A stretch of 52,135 nucleotides of DNA from Bordetella parapertussis. Lineage in GTDB: Bacteria; Pseudomonadota; Gammaproteobacteria; Burkholderiales; Burkholderiaceae_B. Positions 34,409 to 43,763 of this stretch are shown here, piece after piece. The notes under the pieces were generated by a model that was not told the DNA's origin, did not search any database, and saw only the letters and a list, made by a program, of their open reading frames with translations. The stretch spans positions 1 through 52,135 of the forward strand of contig CAMDEF010000026.1 of NCBI GenBank assembly GCA_945895265.1, given 5' to 3'. Both the position numbers and the translations under genes were made by a program. The number at the start of each line of letters is the position of its first letter. Within the stretch, counting starts at the first letter, position 1.

Positions 34409-35191
34409 GTGTCATCGCAGCCTACCTGTTTTGTTGTCAATCTTGCCACGGCCACCCAGCGGCGCGAAGCGATGCAGTTGCTGCTTGCGCAGCATCAAAT
34501 CACCGCGACCTGGCTTGAGGCGGTCGATGGCCGCCTGATCCCCGAAGCAGAGTTAGCGCAACACTTTGACGCCGACCGCGCCGAGCTTGAATACGGCCCA
34601 ATGGTGCGTGGCGAGATCGGCACCAGTCTGTCGCACGTGAACATCTATCGGCAGATGGTCGAACAGCAAATCCAGTACGCGGTTGTACTTGAAGACGATG
34701 TTGAACTGGCCCACGATTTTTGTCAGGTGTTGTCGCAGTTGCCTGACGCGGTAGCCTGGTCAGAGCCTGCCATGGTGCAGCTCACTTATGTCGAGCGGGC
34801 CTACACCAAGAGCGCTCAGACTCTTGGTGAGCGTCGCTTGATGCGGCCCCACGGTGGTGTCTGGTTGACCTCGGGCTATTTCATCACGTTAGCGGCCGCG
34901 CAGAACCTGTTGCACGCGCTCTACCCCGTATGGACGGTTGCCGATCATTGGCGCAATTTTGAGGCCAAAGGATTACTCACGCTCTATGTGTTGACGCCAA
35001 ACGTTGTGTGGGAGTCTGAACTGAGTCGCGCGTCGCAGATCGCGCCCGAGCGCAGACGCCGTCGCAAAGACCGTAAAACGCTGGCCGACCGTTTGTACTT
35101 ACTTTGGGATACAGCGGTTGTACGTCCGCTGCGAGTTGAAAAGCTGACAAATGTTCAAGGGGTCACCCAGGGTGCGACAACAAGCCCTTGA
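34409..35191 (+). CDS. Glycosyltransferase family 25 protein
   Basis: A 260-residue glycosyltransferase of family 25 (LgtB/LpsA-like, lipooligosaccharide galactosyl/glucosyl transfer). The opening PTCFVVNLATATQRREAMQ and the VDGR block are typical, and the acidic metal motif VVLEDDVEL is at about 93-101. It starts with GTG preceded by AAAGGGG. The C-terminal 50 residues are Arg-rich, suggesting membrane association. GalE 180 bp upstream could supply UDP-galactose (inference). Confidence 0.88.
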   Translation: MSSQPTCFVVNLATATQRREAMQLLLAQHQITATWLEAVDGRLIPEAELAQHFDADRAELEYGPMVRGEIGTSLSHVNIYRQMVEQQIQYAVVLEDDVELAHDFCQVLSQLPDAVAWSEPAMVQLTYVERAYTKSAQTLGERRLMRPHGGVWLTSGYFITLAAAQNLLHALYPVWTVADHWRNFEAKGLLTLYVLTPNVVWESELSRASQIAPERRRRRKDRKTLADRLYLLWDTAVVRPLRVEKLTNVQGVTQGATTSP

Positions 35192-35197
35192 GGCTCA

Positions 35198-35215
35198 GGC
35201 GGCCGCAGTGCCGCC
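35198..35215. terminator. GC hairpin between convergent GT25 and WaaL-like genes
   Basis: Perfect 6-bp stem GGCGGC (35198-35203) / GCCGCC (35210-35215) with a 6-nt loop in the 42-bp spacer between two convergent stops. There is no T-tail, so it is only a possible terminator. Confidence 0.4.
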
Positions 35216-35233
35216 CGCTCAGTGACGCGCGAG

Positions 35234-36526
35234 CTACCTGCTTTCATTGCGCTTCAAGAAGCGCTCGTCTGAAAGCGCCAGTAGCCAAGCGATACCCATC
35301 GCGTAAAAGCTGAGCGTGCGAAGGGTACGCAAAATGAGTTCAGTCCAGCCAAAGACAAAAAAACCAACGCATACGACTAAACCCATCGCAGCGGCTACGC
35401 GCGCGGGCCCTGCGACTTGGGTTGAGAGCCGTCTTGCAAAGATCCAGGCGGGTGTAACGTACATTAAGAGTAGTGCCGCCAAGCCTAGTAAGCCATGGCT
35501 GGCGAGGCTAAACATGATGTCGCTATGAGGCTCACCAAAGCCTTGCGCATGGGTAAAGTCAGAGACGATGCCTTGGCGCCAAGCCGCTTCGACCATCGGC
35601 CTAAAGCTTTGGGTTGAGCCGCTGCCAAACAGCGGGTCAGCCTTAAACATCAACCAGGATACATGCCACAGTTGGATCCGACCACATTCTGAAGAGATCG
35701 CTAAGGGTTTTTCTATACATTCTGCAGTTTGGGTGATCGCGTCTAGAAACCGCTGCCGCATCACGGAGCTTGAGGCGAAGACTGCCGTGGCGATCAGCAT
35801 GGCAATGAGGGCGGGTAGTACCAGCTTACGCGGGCTTGCTTTGCCGCTAAGCAATACCAGCCCGATCACGATAAAAAACGGCACGGCTAGCCAGCCGCCG
35901 CGGGTTTGAGTCGCCATAAAACCAAGCAAGCCCACCACTAACGTGAGTGCCTTGACGGCAATCTCGGTTTTACGAAAACGGGTGAGCCGCCAACCGATTG
36001 AGAAGATCGCCAAGACCGCCATTAGCAGCAGTAAATCACCATACGATACGGCATTGAACTGGGGCAAGCTGTCAGGGCGCTTGACGCTATCCCATGACAG
36101 CCAAAGCGCGACAGCAGCAGCGACCCAGGTTGCAGCGACCAGGCCCCAAGTCGCTTGCCGCAACCACTGCGGGATAAGCGCCAAGCACGCCCCCAAAATG
36201 ACTAAGGTACACAGACTGACACGCAGCGCGCGCTCAAACTCGGTATCAAGGCGCTTGTCAGTGCGTAGCGCCGCAATGCCGATCACAACCACTGAAAAGA
36301 GCAGCGCTAACGCTAAGACACGATACTCTTTCAGATCAGCAAGCGTGGCGCTGAACCCGCCTTCACGCAATAGACAGATCATCAGGCAGATTGCCGTCAA
36401 GGCATAAAACACGCCACTGGCCTGACCCAGATTAGTCAGCAGATTGATCGGCATCAGGGCGATCAACGCCGCTACGAGCAAAGCGGCCAGGCGGGTTTTG
36501 AAAGGGTAGTGAACAGAGTCGGTCAA
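35234..36526 (-). CDS. O-antigen ligase-family membrane protein (WaaL-like)
   Basis: A 430-residue inner-membrane protein with about 11-12 hydrophobic helices and a large periplasmic loop near 270-330 containing the Wzy_C-type signature (LFGSGSTQSFRPMVEAAW, then GEPHSDIMFSLASHGLLGLA). The GEPHSD His is in the position of the conserved WaaL catalytic-region His. It would attach O-chain or related polymer to lipid A-core. WaaL and Wzy polymerases are hard to tell apart by sequence. Neighbouring galE and GT25 genes support an LPS role. Confidence 0.85.
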   Translation of the reverse strand: MTDSVHYPFKTRLAALLVAALIALMPINLLTNLGQASGVFYALTAICLMICLLREGGFSATLADLKEYRVLALALLFSVVVIGIAALRTDKRLDTEFERALRVSLCTLVILGACLALIPQWLRQATWGLVAATWVAAAVALWLSWDSVKRPDSLPQFNAVSYGDLLLLMAVLAIFSIGWRLTRFRKTEIAVKALTLVVGLLGFMATQTRGGWLAVPFFIVIGLVLLSGKASPRKLVLPALIAMLIATAVFASSSVMRQRFLDAITQTAECIEKPLAISSECGRIQLWHVSWLMFKADPLFGSGSTQSFRPMVEAAWRQGIVSDFTHAQGFGEPHSDIMFSLASHGLLGLAALLLMYVTPAWIFARRLSTQVAGPARVAAAMGLVVCVGFFVFGWTELILRTLRTLSFYAMGIAWLLALSDERFLKRNESR

Positions 36527-36572
36527 AAGTGTGCTCGTGCAATATGAAACAACGAATATCTTGGATGCTAGC

Positions 36573-38051
36573 CTATCTAGCGACGTTTTTCATATGAATC
36601 TGCGAACATACCCAACCAATCAAACCGCACAATAAGACACAAAATACTAAACCAAACCTGACCCCTAGCGTCACTGAAAGCTTTGCGACGGCGATGCCCA
36701 CAAGCGCCGTGCCTACTGCACTTCCAAAGGCTCGGGTGGTTTGGATCAAGGCTGAGGCCACGCCAACATCACGTTGTTCGGCCAACATCTGCATAAAGAG
36801 CGTGAAATTTGGCAGCAAAAAGCCAAGGCCGGCGCCGCAGATCGACATCGTCAGCACAATCCACCAGGCCGGGCTGTTGGCCGAAAACGTTTGCGTCAGT
36901 AAGCACCCCACACCTAGAAGCACACTGCCAAACACCATGAGGCGGGCAGGTTCACCTAGGCGCGTAAACAAGCGCCCATTAATAATGCTGCCTAAGGGCA
37001 TCACTGTAACCAAGGGTGTTAATAGCAGACCCGAGTAGGTAGGTGAAAAATTAAATTCATCTTGCAACAGCAGCGGCATATAAAAAATCAAAATAAACAT
37101 CACCGCACCGGCCATGATGCCAGCTAGGTTGAGCAGTTTCGCTTCGCGCGAGCGCAAAATGCGTAACGGAAAAATCGGAGTGGTGGCGCGGCGCTCGACC
37201 GGGATCAAAAGCGCAACGGCCGCAAGCCCTAAGGCCATCACGCCAAGCGCCCAAAGTTGCTCAGTACCGGTGGTCGCCGCAGACAGTCGTCCGATACCGG
37301 TCAAGGGCGCCCCCACTGCAACCGCCAGCACAAAGGCGCCTAGCCAATCTAGACTCGGCGCAGTGGTGCGCGTTGACCGTATGGTCGGAAAAAACCGCCA
37401 CGTTGAATAGAGCGCCGTTAACGCCGCCACAGGCGTGATAAAAAAAGCAGCCCGCCAGCCTAAGGCTTCGGTGACGGCGCCACCCAGTACGGGGCCCAAC
37501 CCGCTTGCCACCGCAAAACTCGAAGAGATTAAGACCATCCAGCGCACCCGCACGCGTGGATCCGGAAACAAATCGGCTGGAGCCGCAAAGGCGGTGGCCA
37601 TCATCATGCCGCCCCCCAGGCCTTGAAACACCCTAAAGCAAATGAGTTGCCCCATGGTTTGGGCGACCCCGCACAGGACCGAGGCGATCGTGACAATGGC
37701 TAGCGCGGTCATGAGCAGGGGCTTGCGACCGAACAAGTCACCGAGCCTCCCAAAAATCATGATGCTCACTGCCGAGGCTAAAAAATATCCTGTTCCTACC
37801 CAAGCGTAGACGGCTATCCCATCAAGTGCCTGCGCCACTTCAGGCAACGAGGTACTGACAATGGTTGCGTCAAACGCCACCACCACGGCCGAGGCCGCGA
37901 TGCCCGACATCGCCAGCAATAACTCGCGGCGCGACTTCGGCGCAACTTGCTCGGCTGGCGTCGAGGTTGGCGTCAAAGGTGGCGCAGCCGCTGCGGCTGA
38001 GTCGCTTGCGCTCAGCGGTGTTGACGGTTTCGTTGGGTCGGGGTGCTGCAT
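36573..38051 (-). CDS. MFS drug exporter (DHA2/EmrB type)
   Basis: A 492-residue major facilitator with about 14 membrane helices. Motifs: AFDATIVSTSLPEVA in helix 1 (motif D1), GRLGDLFGRKPLL (motif A) and SGLGPVLGGAVTEALGWRAAFF (motif C, antiporter). The first 40 residues are a disordered Ala/Pro/Ser-rich extension; the hydrophobic core begins near residue 48. No partner membrane-fusion or outer-membrane gene is adjacent. Drug efflux is family inference. Confidence 0.92.
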   Translation of the reverse strand: MQHPDPTKPSTPLSASDSAAAAAPPLTPTSTPAEQVAPKSRRELLLAMSGIAASAVVVAFDATIVSTSLPEVAQALDGIAVYAWVGTGYFLASAVSIMIFGRLGDLFGRKPLLMTALAIVTIASVLCGVAQTMGQLICFRVFQGLGGGMMMATAFAAPADLFPDPRVRVRWMVLISSSFAVASGLGPVLGGAVTEALGWRAAFFITPVAALTALYSTWRFFPTIRSTRTTAPSLDWLGAFVLAVAVGAPLTGIGRLSAATTGTEQLWALGVMALGLAAVALLIPVERRATTPIFPLRILRSREAKLLNLAGIMAGAVMFILIFYMPLLLQDEFNFSPTYSGLLLTPLVTVMPLGSIINGRLFTRLGEPARLMVFGSVLLGVGCLLTQTFSANSPAWWIVLTMSICGAGLGFLLPNFTLFMQMLAEQRDVGVASALIQTTRAFGSAVGTALVGIAVAKLSVTLGVRFGLVFCVLLCGLIGWVCSQIHMKNVAR

Positions 38052-38266
38052 CAGGCGACTTAGGGGTTAACGCTAATAGAGCAAGGATAGCACTCCCGAG
38101 CGGTGCGACTTCGTGGACAATACTCACGGCACGATGCAACGCGTGCTGCAGCGACTGAACATCGGCGTTAGCCGAGCAAAATCGGGCAGCAGTTCTTTGG
38201 GTATCGTAGGACAACATGACAAAAAAGAATAGCGGGCAGCCAGCGCTGCAAGCTCAGGAGACTGAA

Positions 38267-39292
38267 GTGAAAACAATCACACGTAATGCTGCGTTGAAGA
38301 ATAAAAATGGCCAATCTAGTTTGACGGGAGCTTTTGCCTTGAGCTTGGTAGGGTTCGCGATCGTTTTTGGCTCGGGCTCGGCAGCGCAGGCTCAAACCGC
38401 AGATTGGCCCACCAAGTCCGTGCGAATTATTGTGCCGTACTCGCCTGGTGGCGGTACCGACATTATTTCGCGTCGCTTGGCGCAAGGTCTGGGGCCCGTT
38501 TTAAAGCAGAACGTCATTGTTGAAAACAAACCGGGCGCGAACGGTATTATTGGTACGGATTTGGCAGCAAAGGCAGAGCCCGATGGGCACACCTACGTGA
38601 TGGTGGTGTCTACGCACCTCATCAACCCGTTGGTCATTAAAAATCTGCCTTACGACACCTTCAAAGACTTAATTGGTGTCACCGTGGTGGCTGACTCACC
38701 ATTGATCTTTGTGACGTCGTCGCAGTTTCCGGCCAAAACGATGGCTGAGTTCACCAAAGCGATGCGCGCTAAGCCAGCTACCTATTCTTTTGGCAGCTCA
38801 GAGAACATGACTAAGCTGGTAGGCGCCATGTATGCCAACTCTGAAAAGCTTGACATGGTGAGCGTATCTTACAAAGGTGGCGCGCCTTTGATGACCGATG
38901 TCGTGTCAGGCGTAACGACGGTAGGCATCACTAGTATTTTGACCGCGCGTAACTTTTTGGATAGTGGCCGTTTGACTCCGCTTGCTGTGACCAGTGCGCA
39001 ACGCTCGCCCGCAGTGCCGAACGTGCCCACCATGCAAGAGGCGGGTGTCAAAGATTTTGAGATCACACAAAGCTACGCGATGTATGCGCCTTCAAAAACG
39101 CCCAAGCATATTTTGAATGCTATGCAAAAAGCAGTGCATCAAGTTGCGATGTCGCCTGATATGAAAGCGGCGTTAGCTGATCAAGCGGCGTGGCCAGTCG
39201 CGCAGCCTGTTGATGAGTTCAACGAGCGCATTAAAAAAGAAGCTGCGTTTTTACAAGACCTGGCTAAGAGAATTAACTTGCAGGGTGACTGA
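38267..39292 (+). CDS. Bug-family (TctC-like) periplasmic substrate-binding protein
   Basis: A 341-residue Bug receptor of the tripartite tricarboxylate transporter class, hugely expanded in Alcaligenaceae. The GTG at 38267, 6 nt after AGGAG, yields a normal signal peptide ending FGSGSAAQAQ; an ATG at 38216 would add 17 residues before it. Mature landmarks: WPTKSVRIIVPYSPGGGTDI, VENKPGANGIIGTDLAAKA and VPNVPTMQEAGVKDFE. No TctA/TctB membrane genes are nearby, as usual for orphan Bug receptors. The neighbouring dioxygenase suggests a carboxylate or sulfonate ligand. Confidence 0.93.
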   Translation: MKTITRNAALKNKNGQSSLTGAFALSLVGFAIVFGSGSAAQAQTADWPTKSVRIIVPYSPGGGTDIISRRLAQGLGPVLKQNVIVENKPGANGIIGTDLAAKAEPDGHTYVMVVSTHLINPLVIKNLPYDTFKDLIGVTVVADSPLIFVTSSQFPAKTMAEFTKAMRAKPATYSFGSSENMTKLVGAMYANSEKLDMVSVSYKGGAPLMTDVVSGVTTVGITSILTARNFLDSGRLTPLAVTSAQRSPAVPNVPTMQEAGVKDFEITQSYAMYAPSKTPKHILNAMQKAVHQVAMSPDMKAALADQAAWPVAQPVDEFNERIKKEAAFLQDLAKRINLQGD

Positions 39293-39378
39293 GCTAGCAA
39301 GTTGAATGACTAGCGAGCCGCTGCTAAATGTTCAGTGGTTTCGCATTAGCAAGACTGCTGATTAAGATGGATATAGGT

Positions 39379-39421
39379 CGCTGCGTAGAGATGTCTTATT
39401 GATTGGACATGTGGCGCAGCG
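39379..39421. terminator. Stem-loop between Bug receptor and dioxygenase genes
   Basis: Outer stem CGCTGCG (39379-39385) / CGCAGCG (39415-39421) and inner stem ATGTC (39391-39395) / GACAT (39406-39410), separated by an internal loop. There is no T-run. It may end the receptor transcript or lie in the dioxygenase leader. Confidence 0.4.
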
Positions 39422-39483
39422 GGTTGCCATCCGGCAGCTAAAGTAAAAATTAAATATACATAGACGTAGTAGTAGGAGCAAAG

Positions 39484-40617
39484 ATGTCAGTTGTTACGTT
39501 GTCGAAAGAACTACCCGCCCCGAAGGGTTGGGTACGCGCAGAGCTTGAGCAAGACTCGTCGTGGATCCGCCCACTCACCGCGCACGAAATCACCGATCTT
39601 GAAATGAGTTTGCGAAAGGTACTTGCCTTAGGCAAAGCTGAATTTGAATTATCCGCAGCGGATTTTGACTTAACCGAGTGCACGCGCGCGTTGCTCACAG
39701 AAGTGATGCAAGCGACACAAACTGGTTACGGTCTGTTCCTGGTGCGCGGGTTTCCGGTCGCCAACTGGAGCAAAGCCGATCTTCGTACCTTGTTCTGGTG
39801 CCTGGGTTTATGTTGTGGCGTACCAAGGCCGCAAGGCAAGCAAAGTCAGTACGTGTCTGACGTGACCAACACAGGTGGCACCTACCGTGGCGGCACAGGG
39901 CGTGGTTACAACACCAATTCAAAATTAGATTTTCATGCCGACGGCAGTGACATCGTTGGTTTGATGTGTTTGCAAACTGCCAAAAGCGGCGGCACCAGTT
40001 TGCTGTCGAGTTCATTGACGGCGTATACCGAAATGCAAAAGGTTCGGCCCGATTTAGCGAAGGTGTTAACCGAACCGTTTTATTTCAGTCGCCAGGGCGA
40101 ACACGCGGCCGAAGAGCCTCCGTATTATTTGGCCTCAATCGTGGGCGAAAAAAACGGCCGCTTTGCGTGCCGGCATATTCGCAATCACATCATCGGCGCG
40201 CAACTCACGTTTACAGACGTGCCGCGCTTAACCGCGCAGCAAACTGAGGCGCTGGATATGTTTGATGCCTTGCTGGCGCGGCCCGACATTTGTTTTCATA
40301 TGGAGCTTGAACCATGCGACATTCAGTTCGTGAATAACCACGTCACCTTGCACGCGCGCACTGAATATGAAGACCACCCCGAGCCCGAGCGCCGCCGTCA
40401 TTTGCTGAGGCTATGGTTGTCTTTACCCCAGGCGCAAGCGTTGCCCGAAGCGTGGCGCATTGCGTATAAAGATGTTGATGCTCAGGCGTTACGTGGTGGG
40501 TTTAGAGGTGTTGGTATCACGGATGAGGTTCGTAGCTTTGAAAAACGCCTGTGCGCTGAGCATCAAATGGCGTTTAGGGTGTACGAGGATTATGAGGCGA
40601 TGCTTAAGACTGCCTAA
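39484..40617 (+). CDS. TauD/TfdA-family Fe(II)/2-oxoglutarate dioxygenase
   Basis: A 377-residue non-heme iron dioxygenase. The facial triad is H151-A-D153 (FHADGSD) and a distal His in the region NNHVTLHARTEYED; the 2-oxoglutarate Arg is in RRRHLLRLWLS. AGGAG lies just before the ATG. TauD/TfdA enzymes hydroxylate sulfonates, phenoxyacids or other carboxylates to release a fragment. The substrate here is unknown, but pairing with the Bug receptor suggests uptake and oxidation of the same organic acid. Confidence 0.88.
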   Translation: MSVVTLSKELPAPKGWVRAELEQDSSWIRPLTAHEITDLEMSLRKVLALGKAEFELSAADFDLTECTRALLTEVMQATQTGYGLFLVRGFPVANWSKADLRTLFWCLGLCCGVPRPQGKQSQYVSDVTNTGGTYRGGTGRGYNTNSKLDFHADGSDIVGLMCLQTAKSGGTSLLSSSLTAYTEMQKVRPDLAKVLTEPFYFSRQGEHAAEEPPYYLASIVGEKNGRFACRHIRNHIIGAQLTFTDVPRLTAQQTEALDMFDALLARPDICFHMELEPCDIQFVNNHVTLHARTEYEDHPEPERRRHLLRLWLSLPQAQALPEAWRIAYKDVDAQALRGGFRGVGITDEVRSFEKRLCAEHQMAFRVYEDYEAMLKTA

Positions 40618-40733
40618 GCGAGTTTGAAAGGCTGGTGCAAGCTGATTGTTGTTCAATTTAATAGTACTAAAGTAGTCAGTTATCTTGGTATCAAAAACTG
40701 TAATTCACCGCCAAGTTTGATTAAGAATCAATC

Positions 40734-42395
40734 ATGAACATCTACGAACAAAACCTCCCAAAGACAGCCGCCAATTACGCCGCTTTAACCCCGGTTGATT
40801 TTTTGTTGCGCGCCGCAGAGGTTTATCCAGACCGATTGGCAGTTGTGCATGGCAAGATCCGCCGCACTTGGTTGCAGACCTATCAGCGTGCACAACAACT
40901 CGCCCATGCCCTGCGTGCGTTAGGCGTGCAAAAGGGCGACACCATCACCGCGATGCTGCCCAACACCCCCGAGATGCTTGAGTGCCACTTTGGTGTGCCC
41001 GTGTTGGGGGCGGTGCTCAACGCGCTCAACACACGCTTAGATGCCGCAAGCCTGACCTATATGTTGAATCACGGCCGAGCCAAGGTTGTGATTGTGGATC
41101 GCGAATTTAGCAAGGTCATGAAAGAGGCGATCTTGAATGCCAGCGTCAAGCCCATCGTGATTGATGTCGATGACAGCGAGTACGACGGTGCAGGTGAGCG
41201 CATTGGTATGTATGAATACGAAGCATTGTTGGCGGGGCAAGCCAACGTTCAGCAAAATGATCCAATTACGTTTCAAGGCGACGAGTGGGACGCCATCGCA
41301 CTGAATTACACCTCAGGCACCACCGGCGAGCCCAAGGGCGTGGTCTATCATCATCGCGGCGCTTACATGAACGCCGTGAGCAATATCCTTGAATGGGATC
41401 TGCCTTCACACCCCGTGTACTTGTGGACCTTGCCGATGTTCCATTGCAACGGCTGGTGCTTTCCGTGGGCGATTGCTGCGCGCGCCGGTGTCAACGTTTG
41501 CTTGCGTCGCGTCACGCCCGAATGCGTGTTTGGCGCTATCCGCGATTATGGTGTGACACACTACTGTGGCGCCCCGATCGTGCACAGTATGTTGGTCAAT
41601 GCACCCGAGGCACTCAAACAAGACGGCATGAGCAAGCTTAACGGCCGCCGTGTCAAAGGCATGGTCGCAGGTGCCGCACCCTCGGCTACGCTCATCGAAG
41701 CAATGGACGCACTCGGCATCACCCTCACCCATGTGTATGGGCTGACTGAAGTGTATGGCCCCTGCACAGTATGTGCCCCACAGCAAGAATGGGACGATCT
41801 ACCCGCCGCCGAACGCGCCGTGTATCACGCGCGGCAAGGCGTGCGCTATCACCTGCAAGGTGGGGCCGATGTCGTTAACCCCGAAACCAACGAACCCGTG
41901 CCCCGCGATGGCCAAACAATCGGCGAAATCGTCTTGCGCGGCAACATCTGCATGAAAGGCTATCTGGGCAACCCCAAAGCCACCGAAGCCGCGTTTGCCG
42001 GCGGCTGGTTTCACACCGGCGACCTGGGCGTGCGCTATCCCGACGGTTACATCAAGATCAAAGACCGTAGCAAAGACGTCATTATTTCGGGCGGTGAAAA
42101 TATCTCGAGCATCGAAATCGAAGACGTCTTATACAAACACCCCGCCATCATGGCCGTTGCAGTCGTGGCCAAGCCCCACCCCAAGTGGGGCGAAACCCCC
42201 TGCGCGTTTATCGAGCTTAAGCCCGGCGCTCAAACCTCGGCCGAAGAGTTGATCAAACACTGCAAACAACACCTCGCCGGCTTCAAAGTACCGGGGGCCA
42301 TTGAGTTCGGTGAACTGCCCAAAACCTCAACCGGCAAAATCCAAAAATTCGAACTCAGAGCAAGGTCAGGGGCCGTTAGCGCGATTGATGTTTAG
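40734..42395 (+). CDS. AMP-forming acyl-CoA synthetase
   Basis: A 553-residue AMP-binding enzyme that activates a carboxylic acid to its CoA ester. The P-loop is LNYTSGTTGEPKGVVYHHRG (about 187-206), followed by HVYGLTEVYGPCTVC, the ATP/ribose block WFHTGDLGVRYPDGYIKIKDRSKD and the C-terminal catalytic Lys in LPKTSTGKIQKFELR. It resembles medium/long-chain fatty acyl or 3-methylmercaptopropionyl-CoA ligase types. It may be co-regulated with the upstream receptor and dioxygenase, but a 116-bp gap suggests its own promoter. Confidence 0.93.
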   Translation: MNIYEQNLPKTAANYAALTPVDFLLRAAEVYPDRLAVVHGKIRRTWLQTYQRAQQLAHALRALGVQKGDTITAMLPNTPEMLECHFGVPVLGAVLNALNTRLDAASLTYMLNHGRAKVVIVDREFSKVMKEAILNASVKPIVIDVDDSEYDGAGERIGMYEYEALLAGQANVQQNDPITFQGDEWDAIALNYTSGTTGEPKGVVYHHRGAYMNAVSNILEWDLPSHPVYLWTLPMFHCNGWCFPWAIAARAGVNVCLRRVTPECVFGAIRDYGVTHYCGAPIVHSMLVNAPEALKQDGMSKLNGRRVKGMVAGAAPSATLIEAMDALGITLTHVYGLTEVYGPCTVCAPQQEWDDLPAAERAVYHARQGVRYHLQGGADVVNPETNEPVPRDGQTIGEIVLRGNICMKGYLGNPKATEAAFAGGWFHTGDLGVRYPDGYIKIKDRSKDVIISGGENISSIEIEDVLYKHPAIMAVAVVAKPHPKWGETPCAFIELKPGAQTSAEELIKHCKQHLAGFKVPGAIEFGELPKTSTGKIQKFELRARSGAVSAIDV

Positions 42396-42586
42396 TGGGA
42401 TGAGCTGGCTTCAGTAGTAACACTCTGTTACTCATTCGTCGTATCGGTTTTGTCGTTTTTTTAATAAAATGAAACGCAAATCGAAACCTCCGAATGCATC
42501 GAAGCTGGCATTGGAACACTCCACAGCAGTCGTTCGGGTTTGCGTCGCTCCGCTCCCCACTGTTGTTAAAAATAGCTAATAACTCG

Positions 42587-42919
42587 ATGACTCAACCGCT
42601 TGTTAAACATGACGATACCGACTGGTTAACAATCGAGCAGGCGGCTCAGTTAATGGGCCATAGCCGTCCTTACGTTGCGATGTTGATCGATGCAAACAAG
42701 CTCAAAGGAGGATCGGTTTCTGAAGTTGGACATCGAAGAGTGCCACGCTCTTACGTGCTTGCCTGGATCAAAAAAGCCAATAAAAAAAATAAGGCAGGTG
42801 ATGCTAATTACAAGGCCGCTGCCCTCGAAGCTGGTATGTATGACATCCCTGAAGTGCAGGTTGTAAGAATAATCGCCAAAGGTAAGCGCCGCTATCAAGC
42901 CAAAAATTGCTCGCCTTAA
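42587..42919 (+). CDS. Excisionase-type helix-turn-helix protein
   Basis: A 110-residue DNA-binding protein. The MerR/excisionase-like HTH spans residues 14-62 (LTIEQAAQLMGHSRPYVAML, then GHRRVPRSYVLAWIKK). A Lys/Asn-rich linker and a basic C-terminus follow. The start at 42587 gives the expected N-terminus; an in-frame ATG at 42494 would add 31 residues of unlikely sequence. Excisionase-like proteins are frequent antitoxins or regulators in TA modules. It ends just before a 55-bp palindrome that leads into the AbiEii-like gene, so it is a prime candidate to bind that site. Confidence 0.8.
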   Translation: MTQPLVKHDDTDWLTIEQAAQLMGHSRPYVAMLIDANKLKGGSVSEVGHRRVPRSYVLAWIKKANKKNKAGDANYKAAALEAGMYDIPEVQVVRIIAKGKRRYQAKNCSP

Positions 42920-42920
42920 T

Positions 42921-42975
42921 GATTTAACATATACTGTTAATATCATTAAATGAGTTTAACGGTATATGTCAAATC
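42921..42975. promoter_or_regulatory. 55-bp near-perfect palindrome over the AbiEii-like start codon
   Basis: Centred on 42948, 23 of 27 base pairs match between 42921-42947 and 42949-42975. The core is TCATTAAATGA and the outer arms contain ACATATAC / GTATATGT. The right arm includes the start codon at 42966-42968. As DNA it is a large operator candidate; as RNA it would fold into a long hairpin hiding the start codon. Confidence 0.85.
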
Positions 42976-43763
42976 TTTACGACCCCAAAGATAAAGGGTT
43001 TTCTGCGCAGATGAGCGCGGTCGACCGCTGTCAGGTTGTCATGTTGCGAGACTTGGCGGTGCTGGCCGCTGAAGGGCGCCTGATTTTGAAGGGTGGCATG
43101 GCAATGCGCGCCTCAGTGGGTGGCATGCGTTTGACCAAAGATGTTGATTTTGATCGTGGCGCAAGCCTGTCGACCGATGCCGCCAAAAGCTCGCTTAAAA
43201 AAGCGATGCTTGCAGGGGCTCAATCGGCAGGGCTGCGTTCTGCGCTGGTCGATGTACTCAAAGCCACGGATACCACCTTACGATTGCGCTTGTCAGGTGA
43301 AATCCCCGAGGGGGTTGTTAAGTTTGTGGTCGAGCTTTCTGGCCGCTCAGCGTTGCCGGCAGCATATCAACAACAGACCCGGATCTCTTGCCCGCCACGC
43401 TACGGCATCGCGCCTTTCAACATTAACGTGTACACACACAACATGTTGGCTGCGAGCAAGGTCTTAGCGGTGATGAGCCCCAACCGCAATGTCCCGCGCG
43501 ATATTTACGATTTGCATGATCTTTTGGCGATGGATCCTGTAGACATCCTCGTTGCGCGTGTAGATATTGCAGAGCTAAAAGAGATTGCCAACACGGCGGT
43601 AGATAAACTCAGCCTTATCAATTACGACCAAGCAGTCTCCGAGTTGTTGCCCTTCATTGCGCCTGCCGAGCGCGCCAGTATCACCTCAGACGCTTGGGAT
43701 CACATGACTTTGACTGTGGCTGAACAAATGCAGCGTTGGGCGCAGGCGGCGATCGAACAATGA
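42966..43763 (+). CDS. AbiEii/AbiGii-like nucleotidyltransferase (toxin-type)
   Basis: A 265-residue protein of the AbiEii toxin family, DNA-polymerase-beta-like nucleotidyltransferases. Motif I is LKGGMAMR (41-48), and the metal Asp pair is in LTKDVDFDR (D59 and D61). The region FVVELSGRSALP may give a further acidic residue and HNMLAASKVLAV matches the conserved Lys block. In known AbiE systems the enzyme is the toxin and AbiEi the antitoxin/repressor. The start codon lies inside the 55-bp palindrome and has no clean ribosome site. It overlaps the next gene by an ATGA junction. Gene order is toxin first, opposite to the classical abiEi-abiEii order. Confidence 0.85.
   Translation: MSNLYDPKDKGFSAQMSAVDRCQVVMLRDLAVLAAEGRLILKGGMAMRASVGGMRLTKDVDFDRGASLSTDAAKSSLKKAMLAGAQSAGLRSALVDVLKATDTTLRLRLSGEIPEGVVKFVVELSGRSALPAAYQQQTRISCPPRYGIAPFNINVYTHNMLAASKVLAVMSPNRNVPRDIYDLHDLLAMDPVDILVARVDIAELKEIANTAVDKLSLINYDQAVSELLPFIAPAERASITSDAWDHMTLTVAEQMQRWAQAAIEQ

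Noticed and set aside
42469..42579. A 36-codon ORF ahead of the excisionase-type HTH gene
   Set aside because: It has an ATG but no ribosome site, the product has no recognisable feature, and it ends 7 bp before the HTH start. It could be a leader peptide but evidence is too thin to list as a gene.
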